Source of the DNA: an uncultured Prevotella sp.
GTDB taxonomy: Bacteria; Bacteroidota; Bacteroidia; Bacteroidales; Bacteroidaceae
Length of the DNA stretch: 45,015 nt
Assembly (NCBI GenBank): GCA_900322095.1
Contig: ONYS01000025.1
Coordinates: 1-45,015 of the forward strand
Direction: 5' to 3'
Shown here: positions 39,210-45,015 of the stretch, one piece after another
How positions within the stretch are numbered: the stretch's first letter is position 1
Layout of the letters: every line of letters starts with the position of its first letter
Notes under the pieces: generated by a model
What the model was told of the DNA's origin: nothing
What the model saw: only the letters and a program-made list of their open reading frames with translations
Database searches by the model: none
Translations under genes and position numbers: made by a program

Positions 39210-40088
39210 ATGGCCACGCAGACAACATCCATATATCTGCTCAGCAATGAACAGGACATCCACTGGGGACTGACGGTTAGCACGGTGGGTTTCCAGCACA
39301 TCTTGCCCGGAGAGGCTTATCCTCCCAAGGGACATCCACAGCAATACTCTTTCCAGGCGGGACGAGGACGCGTGCTCGACGAGTATCAGTTTGTCTACAT
39401 CTCCAGCGGACGCGGCACCTTCAAGTCGGAGAGCTTTGGACAGACCACAGTCAGCGAGGGCGACATGTTTCTGCTTTTCCCCGGCGAGTGGCATAGCTAT
39501 AAGCCCGATGAGGCCACAGGCTGGGACGAATACTGGATGGGATTCAAAGGACTGAACATCGACAACCGCGTGACCAACCGTTTCTTCCTGCCCCAGGAAC
39601 CCATCTTCCATGTGGGACTCAACGAGGACATCGTGCGCCTCTTCCGCAATGCCATCGCCATCGCACGTGAGCAGGGCATCGGCTTCCAACAGATGCTCGG
39701 CGGTGTGGCCAACATGCTCCAAGGTTATGCCTTTGCCCTTAACCGCCACAACTCCTTCGAGGACCAGGAGGCTGCCGAGGCCATCCACAAGGCCAAGATC
39801 ATCATGACCGAGAAGTTCAGCCAGCGCATCAGTCCTACCGACGTCGCCGACGCCATCTGCATGGGCTACTCCAAGTTCCGCCGGCTCTTTAAGGAATTCA
39901 CGGGCTATGCTCCCTTGCAATATCTGCAGGAGCTCCGTCTGCAGCGCAGCAAGCAGCTGCTGGCCAGTACGAACCTCAGTCTCGCGGAGATCGCCGACAG
40001 AGTGGGCTACGACAATGCCGACTACTTCTCTGCAGCGTTTAAAAAGAAAAACCATATCACACCTACCAATTTCAGAAAGAAGAAATGA
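39210..40088 (+). CDS. AraC-family regulator of the rhamnose operon
   Basis: A 292-residue cytoplasmic regulator. The N-terminal cupin domain (about 15-110) contains YQFVYISSGRGTFKSE and GDMFLLFPGEWHSYKPDE, typical of sugar-responsive AraC proteins. The C-terminal DNA-binding domain (about 190-292) has ISPTDVADAICMGYSKFRRLFKEFTG and LAEIADRVGYDNADYFSAAF. It is the first gene of the operon, and its TGA overlaps the rhaB ATG (ATGA). The order means the regulator is made with the enzymes, so an autogenous positive loop is likely. Rhamnose as the inducer is inferred from context only; it is a functional counterpart of RhaR/RhaS rather than a proven orthologue. Confidence 0.88.
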   Translation: MATQTTSIYLLSNEQDIHWGLTVSTVGFQHILPGEAYPPKGHPQQYSFQAGRGRVLDEYQFVYISSGRGTFKSESFGQTTVSEGDMFLLFPGEWHSYKPDEATGWDEYWMGFKGLNIDNRVTNRFFLPQEPIFHVGLNEDIVRLFRNAIAIAREQGIGFQQMLGGVANMLQGYAFALNRHNSFEDQEAAEAIHKAKIIMTEKFSQRISPTDVADAICMGYSKFRRLFKEFTGYAPLQYLQELRLQRSKQLLASTNLSLAEIADRVGYDNADYFSAAFKKKNHITPTNFRKKK

Positions 40089-41551
40089 AACACTATTTAG
40101 CCATCGACCTGGGTGCCACTTCTGGCCGCACCATCATCGGCACGCTTCACGACGGTCGTGTAGACCTCGAGGAACTCACGCGCTTTGACAACCCGCTCAT
40201 CGCTTTGGGCGGACACCTATATTGGGACCTCTACGCCCTCTACAACGAAATCATCAAGGGTTTGCAGCTCGCCGCCCGTCGCGGCATCGCTGTTCAGAGC
40301 ATCGGCATCGATACATGGGGCTGCGACTTCGCCCTCTTTGGTGATGACGGATCGCTGCTCAGCAACCCCGTTGCCTATCGCGATCCCCACACCAACGGCA
40401 TGATGGAGCGCTTCTTCAGCGAGCGCATGCCCAAGGAGGAAGTTTACCGCCGCACCGGCATACAGTTTATGAACTTCAACAGCCTCTTTCAGCTCTATGC
40501 CATGCAGCAGCACGGCAACAGCGCTCTGAAGGCAGCCTCGAAGATACACTTCATTCCCGACGCCCTCGGCTATATGCTGACGGGCAAAGCCGTCTGTGAA
40601 TATACCGTGGCCTCTACCTCGCAGTTGCTCAACCCCACAACGGGCGACCTCGACAGCGACTTGCTCAACGCGCTCGGAATCGACCGCAAGCTCTTCGGCC
40701 CGATGGCCATGCCGGGCACCGTACTCGGTACGCTCACGCCCGAAGTGCAGCGTCTGACGGGAATGGGCGCCGTGCCCCTCATCACCGTTGCCGGTCACGA
40801 CACGGCGAGCGCTGTGGCTGCTGTGCCCGCCCGCGACGAGCACTTCGCCTATCTCAGCAGTGGCACGTGGAGCCTCATGGGCATCGAGAGTCCGAAGGCC
40901 ATCATTACAGACGAGAGTCTGAACCGCAACTTCACCAACGAGGGAGGAGTAGACGGCACAACGAGATTCCTAAAGAACATCTGCGGCATGTGGATGTATG
41001 AGTGCTGCCGCCGTGAGTGGAAGAAGCAGATTCTCGCTGAAGAGCACGACGAGGAGAAAGCCATGCAGCGCATCGCCGACGAACTGTCGCACCGCAGCCT
41101 GATGGACGGCGCCAAGAAGGAGACCGCTGGCCGCATCATCGTCAATCCCGACGACCCGATGTTTGCCTCACCTTCCTCCATGCTGCAGGCCATCCACGAC
41201 TACTGCACCGCTCACAACCAACCCGTGCCTACAACGCGCTCGCAGGTGTGCCGCTGTCTTTTCGATTCGCTCGTGGAGCGCTACAAGACCGTCTTTGGCT
41301 GGCTTCGCGAATTCGCTCCCTTCGACATCGACACGCTCCATATCATCGGCGGCGGCAGTCTCAACGACGACCTCAACCAGATGACCTCCGACGCTCTGGG
41401 CCTTCGCGTGCTCGCCGGACCGCAGGAAGGCACTGCCCTGGGCAACATCATGCTTCAGGCTAAGGCCGACCAGAAGGTGGGCGACATCTGGGACATGCGA
41501 CGCGTCATCGCTCAAAGTATCACGCTTAAAGAATATCAACCAAAAAAATAA
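40085..41551 (+). CDS. rhaB: L-rhamnulokinase
   Basis: A 488-residue cytoplasmic FGGY-type sugar kinase that phosphorylates L-rhamnulose to L-rhamnulose-1-phosphate. The phosphate-binding motif AIDLGATSGRTIIG opens the protein (residues about 5-18). GIDTWGCDFALFG (about 74-86) and the second-domain motif TVAGHDTASAVAAVP (about 236-250) match RhaB, as does YLSSGTWSLMGIES. Near the C-terminus LHIIGGGSLNDDLNQMTSDAL is the adenine-side loop. Length matches the family (about 480-490). It overlaps the regulator gene by four bases and is followed after 8 bases by rhaA. Order and content make the assignment firm. Confidence 0.95.
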   Translation: MKHYLAIDLGATSGRTIIGTLHDGRVDLEELTRFDNPLIALGGHLYWDLYALYNEIIKGLQLAARRGIAVQSIGIDTWGCDFALFGDDGSLLSNPVAYRDPHTNGMMERFFSERMPKEEVYRRTGIQFMNFNSLFQLYAMQQHGNSALKAASKIHFIPDALGYMLTGKAVCEYTVASTSQLLNPTTGDLDSDLLNALGIDRKLFGPMAMPGTVLGTLTPEVQRLTGMGAVPLITVAGHDTASAVAAVPARDEHFAYLSSGTWSLMGIESPKAIITDESLNRNFTNEGGVDGTTRFLKNICGMWMYECCRREWKKQILAEEHDEEKAMQRIADELSHRSLMDGAKKETAGRIIVNPDDPMFASPSSMLQAIHDYCTAHNQPVPTTRSQVCRCLFDSLVERYKTVFGWLREFAPFDIDTLHIIGGGSLNDDLNQMTSDALGLRVLAGPQEGTALGNIMLQAKADQKVGDIWDMRRVIAQSITLKEYQPKK

Positions 41552-41559
41552 TAACCCGT

Positions 41560-42810
41560 ATGACAACAAAACAGATTCAACAGAATTATGAGATTGCCCG
41601 TGAGCGCTATGCAGCCCTGGGCGTAGACACCGACAAAGCACTGGAGACCCTCCAGCATACACCTATCAGCCTCCACTGCTGGCAGGCCGACGACGTCGTA
41701 GGTTTCGAGCGCGGCGAGGCTGCCTCGGGCGGCATTCAGACCACCGGAAACTATCCCGGACGTGCCCGCAACATCGACGAGCTGCGCCAAGACATCGACA
41801 AGGTGCTCTCGCTCATTGGCGGTACCTATCGTCTCAACCTCCACGAGACCTACGGTGAGTTCGGCGGACAGCTCGTCGACCGCGACCAGGTAGAGCCCAA
41901 GCACTTCGAAGGCTGGATGCAGTGGGCCAAAGAGCGCCACATGAGTCTGGACTTCAACTCCACCTCCTTCTCTCATCCCAAGAGCGGCTCTCTGACCCTC
42001 GCCAACCCCGACAAGGAGATCCGCGACTTCTGGATTGAGCACACCAAGCGCTGCCGCCGCGTCGCCGACGCCATGGGTAAGGCACAGGGCGACCCCTGCA
42101 TCATGAACATCTGGATTCACGACGGCTCTAAGGACCTCACCGTGGAGCGCTATCGCTATCGCCAGATTCTGAAGGAGAGTCTCGACGACATCCTCTCGGA
42201 GAAGCTTACCGACATGAAGGACTGCCTCGAGGCCAAGCTCTTCGGCATCGGACTGGAAGCCTACACCGTTGGCTCTCACGACTTCTACGCCGGCTACTGC
42301 TCGAAGAACAACGTCATCTACACCCTCGACACCGGTCACTACGAGCCCACCGAGAATGTCTCCGACGCTGTTTCCTCTCTGCTTCTCTTCGTGCCCGAAC
42401 TGATGCTCCACGTCAGCCGCCCCATGCACTGGGACAGCGACCACGTGACCCTCTTCGACGACAACACCCGCAACCTCTTCTCCGAGCTCGTCCGCGCCAA
42501 TGCCCTCGACCGCGCACACATCGGCCTCGACTATTTCGACGCCAGCATCAACCGCATCGGTGCCTACATCATCGGCGTGCGTGCCGCTCAGAAGAGTCTG
42601 CTCCAGGCACTGCTAGAGCCGCTGCCCACGCTGCGCAAGTATGAGGACGAGGGCCGTCTCTTTGAGCGCCTGGCACTGCTCGAGGAAGAGAAGACGCTGC
42701 CGCTTGGTGCCGTCTACGACTACTTCAACCTTAAGAACAACGTGCCTGTGGCTGAGGACTACCTCCGCGTCGTAGAACAATATGAGAATGACGTGCTGAG
42801 CAAGCGCTAA
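41560..42810 (+). CDS. rhaA: L-rhamnose isomerase
   Basis: A 416-residue cytoplasmic isomerase converting L-rhamnose to L-rhamnulose, a metal-dependent (Mn/Zn) TIM-barrel enzyme. Typical blocks are ISLHCWQADDVVGFE (about 31-45), GIQTTGNYPGRARNIDELRQD (about 54-74) and RLNLHETYGE, ending the barrel with LDTGHYEPTENVSDAV, HVSRPMHWDSDHV (metal-binding Asp and His) and HIGLDYFDASINRIGAY. Length is the usual 415-420. It is followed after 12 bases by the rhamnose transporter gene. Nothing unusual is seen. Confidence 0.95.
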   Translation: MTTKQIQQNYEIARERYAALGVDTDKALETLQHTPISLHCWQADDVVGFERGEAASGGIQTTGNYPGRARNIDELRQDIDKVLSLIGGTYRLNLHETYGEFGGQLVDRDQVEPKHFEGWMQWAKERHMSLDFNSTSFSHPKSGSLTLANPDKEIRDFWIEHTKRCRRVADAMGKAQGDPCIMNIWIHDGSKDLTVERYRYRQILKESLDDILSEKLTDMKDCLEAKLFGIGLEAYTVGSHDFYAGYCSKNNVIYTLDTGHYEPTENVSDAVSSLLLFVPELMLHVSRPMHWDSDHVTLFDDNTRNLFSELVRANALDRAHIGLDYFDASINRIGAYIIGVRAAQKSLLQALLEPLPTLRKYEDEGRLFERLALLEEEKTLPLGAVYDYFNLKNNVPVAEDYLRVVEQYENDVLSKR

Positions 42811-42822
42811 ACATTCACGTAC

Positions 42823-43857
42823 ATGGATATTCTTATTGGTTTACTGATCATAGCGGCCGGCGCGTTCTGTCAGTCGAGCTGCTATGTTCCCATCAACAAG
42901 GTCAAGGAGTGGAGCTGGGAAAGCTATTGGCTCGTGCAGGGCGTCTTTGCCTGGCTGCTCCTGCCTTGGTTGGGTGCCGAGCTTGCCGTGCCCGCGGGTC
43001 ACAGCCTGCTGGAGCTGCTGTCAGGTGCCAACCAGTTCCATCTGGGCATGACCGTCTTCTTCGGCGTGCTCTGGGGTGTGGGCGGACTGACCTTCGGTCT
43101 GTCGATGCGCTATCTCGGTGTGGCGCTCGGTCAGTCCATCGCCTTGGGCACCTGTGCCGGACTGGGCACCATCATGGGTCCCGTGCTCATCAATGTCTTT
43201 TTCCCCGAGGAGCATGCCTTGAGCCAGCTCACGGCCTCGGTGCTCATCGGCGTTGCCGTCACCCTGTTGGGTATCGCCATCATCGGATGGGCCGGCAAAC
43301 GCAAGACCGCGCTGCTGAGTGATGAGGAAAAGAAGAAGGCCGTGAAGGACTTCAACTTCCCCAAGGGCATCACCATCGCGTTGCTGGCCGGCTTTATGAG
43401 CGGATGCTTCAACGTCGGACTGGAGTTTGGCAAGGACATCAACTTCGGTGATCTCACGCCTGCCATGTACCGCACGCTGCCTGCCACGCTGTTCGTCACG
43501 CTCGGCGGCTTCGCTACCAATGCTGTCTACTGCCTGTGGCAGAACCAGCACAACCACACTTGGGGCGACTATCTGAAGGGTAGGGTATGGGCCAACAACC
43601 TCTTCTTCTGCTTCCTCGCCGGTGCCCTGTGGTACAGCCAGTTCTTCGGACTCTCCCTGGGCAAGGGCTTCCTCACCGGTTCGCCCGTGCTGACCACGCT
43701 CTCGTTCTGCATCCTCATGGCGCTCAACGTGGTGTTCAGCAATGTATGGGGCATCATCCTCAAGGAGTGGAAGGGCTGCGACCGCACCACCATCGCGGTG
43801 CTTGTCACCGGCATCGTGGTGCTGCTCGTCTCCTGCTTCCTGCCGCAAATCATTTAA
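42823..43857 (+). CDS. rhaT: L-rhamnose-proton symporter
   Basis: A 344-residue inner-membrane transporter of the RhaT family with about ten membrane helices. The N-terminal helix LLIIAAGAFCQSSCYVPINKVKEWSWESYWL is the family signature. Other helix blocks include GVLWGVGGLTFGLSMRYLGVALGQSIALG, ALLAGFMSGCFNVGLEFG and FFCFLAGALWYSQFFGLSLG. The protein imports L-rhamnose with protons. It lies between rhaA and rhaD, so uptake and catabolism are made together. Members in Bacteroidetes have this length. Confidence 0.93.
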   Translation: MDILIGLLIIAAGAFCQSSCYVPINKVKEWSWESYWLVQGVFAWLLLPWLGAELAVPAGHSLLELLSGANQFHLGMTVFFGVLWGVGGLTFGLSMRYLGVALGQSIALGTCAGLGTIMGPVLINVFFPEEHALSQLTASVLIGVAVTLLGIAIIGWAGKRKTALLSDEEKKKAVKDFNFPKGITIALLAGFMSGCFNVGLEFGKDINFGDLTPAMYRTLPATLFVTLGGFATNAVYCLWQNQHNHTWGDYLKGRVWANNLFFCFLAGALWYSQFFGLSLGKGFLTGSPVLTTLSFCILMALNVVFSNVWGIILKEWKGCDRTTIAVLVTGIVVLLVSCFLPQII

Positions 43858-43896
43858 ATATATAGTATACAAAAATCAATAAAGCAACATACCATC

Positions 43897-44706
43897 ATGA
43901 AGAGTATTTTGGAAAATCGGCCTGCCTTGACTGCTGAGGTCGAGAAGATTGCCGAAGTGGCCGGCTATCTGTGGAACAACGGATGGGCTGAGCGCAACGG
44001 CGGAAACATCACGGTGAACATCACCGACCTCGTCGACGACGACATCCGCCGCATGCCTGCCATCAGCGAGCCCATCGCCATCGGTGAGCAGCTGCCCCAT
44101 CTGAAGGGAGCCTATTTCTTCTGCAAGGGCACTGGCAAGCGTATGCGCGACCTGGCCCGTCATCCGATGGACAACGGCAGCGTCATCCGCATCCTCGACG
44201 ACTGCGAGCACTACGAGATCATTGCCGACAACGCCGTGATGCCCACCAGCGAACTGCCCTCTCACCTTCTTGTCCACGACCGTCAGGTGGCCACGGGCAG
44301 CGGTTATAAGGCCACGCTGCACACGCATCCCATCGAACTCGTGGCCATGAGCCATTGCAGGAAGTTTCTGGGCAAGGACGTACTCACCCGTCTGCTGTGG
44401 ATCATGATTCCCGAGACGAAGGCCTTCTGTCCGCTGGGCCTCGGCATCGTGCCTTACGAATTGCCGGGAAGCGTTGAGCTTGCTCAAGCCACGCTCAAGG
44501 AACTCGAGGACTACGATGTGGTGATGTGGGAGAAGCATGGCGTCTTTGCCAAGGGCAAGGACATCATGGATGCCTTCGACCAGGTCGACGTGCTGTCGAA
44601 GAGTGCAAAGATCTACATCGATGCCCGCTGCATGGGCTTCGAGCCCGAAGGCATGAGCGACGACCAGATGAAGGAAATGACAAAGGCCTTCAATCTGCCG
44701 CGATAA
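43897..44706 (+). CDS. rhaD: L-rhamnulose-1-phosphate aldolase
   Basis: A 269-residue cytoplasmic class II (zinc) aldolase that splits L-rhamnulose-1-phosphate into dihydroxyacetone phosphate and L-lactaldehyde. The phosphate-binding segment NGWAERNGGNITV (about 28-40) is present. Glu119 (PTSELPSH), His142 and His144 (LHTHPIEL) and His214 (MWEKHGVFAKG) supply the catalytic and zinc-binding residues by family alignment. It ends the operon at the terminator near 44739. No lactaldehyde reductase or dehydrogenase gene (fucO/aldA type) is in this window, so that product must be dealt with elsewhere. Confidence 0.95.
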   Translation: MKSILENRPALTAEVEKIAEVAGYLWNNGWAERNGGNITVNITDLVDDDIRRMPAISEPIAIGEQLPHLKGAYFFCKGTGKRMRDLARHPMDNGSVIRILDDCEHYEIIADNAVMPTSELPSHLLVHDRQVATGSGYKATLHTHPIELVAMSHCRKFLGKDVLTRLLWIMIPETKAFCPLGLGIVPYELPGSVELAQATLKELEDYDVVMWEKHGVFAKGKDIMDAFDQVDVLSKSAKIYIDARCMGFEPEGMSDDQMKEMTKAFNLPR

Positions 44707-44738
44707 TCCTCTCCCTCGACGTGCGCTAGAGTAATGAA

Positions 44739-44781
44739 ATCCCCCCAGCCTATAATTGGGTGTAGGCTGGGGATATTTTTT
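44739..44781 (+). terminator. Terminator of the rhamnose operon
   Basis: ATCCCCccAGCCTATA (44739-44754) pairs with TGTAGGCTGGGGAT (44761-44774) and is followed by ATTTTTT. Confidence 0.85.
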
Positions 44782-45015
44782 GTCTATAATTCTTGACTAG
44801 TATTTGAAGTTTAACCTACATTATTCATGGAGATTATTTTTCACACGAATATTCATAAATTATCCATAAATTTCTCATGAATATAATCATTTACGAATAA
44901 TTTATGGGTAATTTGTGGGGACAAGTGAAAAAGTCCGTGGATAATTTTATAGGAAAATACTTCATTTCCAGCTCAAGGCTATCGCCTGCAGTCGGCGGGT
45001 GGAGGAACTGGTTGG
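44782..45015. repeat. AT-rich dispersed repeat and unassigned end of window
   Basis: Begins with the 17-mer TCTATAATTCTTGACTA (44783-44799), shared exactly with 33394-33410. It continues with TCATAAATTATCCATAAATTTCTCATGAAT and TTTATGGGTAATTTGTGG words (44846-44920) that resemble 1650-1680. The last 50 bases become GC-richer and show nothing I can name. No gene. Confidence 0.5.

Overview
The window reads as a chromosome segment of a Bacteroidales bacterium, most probably a Prevotella-type gut or rumen organism. This is inferred from several traits: Bacteroidetes-type promoters (-7 box TAnnTTTG, in places with TTG about 19 bases upstream), a hybrid two-component sensor-regulator, secreted proteins with type IX-secretion-like C-terminal tails, many signal peptides and lipoboxes, and short dispersed repeats between operons. 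I see no rRNA, tRNA, CRISPR array, integrase or intact transposase.

Layout. 1-2340: a nitroreductase and a YjbQ-family protein in one operon, then an ABM-fold protein. 2583-4981: two translationally coupled secreted proteins, the second a Cthe_2159-like carbohydrate-binding beta-helix protein. 5640-5933: a flavodoxin remnant. 6054-10887 (minus): a two-gene operon of large secreted proteins with T9SS-like tails. 11125-12849: a membrane TPR/AraC regulator. 13386-16961: a sulfatase and a GH84 hexosaminidase, suggesting attack on sulfated or GlcNAc-containing host glycans. 17244-17882: a BamE-like/DUF4476 protein. 18196-22065 (minus): a hybrid two-component system, divergent from a TonB-dependent receptor - carboxylesterase - GH78 rhamnosidase operon (22409-28669), a small glycan-utilisation locus for rhamnose-containing, probably esterified, glycans. 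29184-33091: an AraC regulator divergent from an unusual metallo-beta-lactamase/MoaF-like fusion, then a DODA-type dioxygenase and an UlaG-like lipoprotein. 33202-33381: a truncated SMR transporter gene. 33499-38004 (minus): glpT, a glycerophosphodiesterase and a phosphate-selective-type porin, together a glycerophosphodiester/phosphate scavenging operon. 39210-44706: an AraC regulator with rhaB, rhaA, rhaT and rhaD, a complete L-rhamnose uptake and breakdown operon that would use the rhamnose released by the GH78 enzyme.

The least explained part is the intergenic DNA. It contains (i) three tandem arrays with an exact 22-bp period built on short palindromes, one lying inside a leftward promoter; (ii) a MITE-like element with terminal inverted repeats; (iii) about ten copies of a REP-like palindrome whose arms co-vary and which often sit in inverted pairs; (iv) a C-rich repeat that supplies the last codons of the GH84 gene; and (v) AT-rich repeats, one of which ends the SMR gene. 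These modules are combined in mosaic islands between operons.
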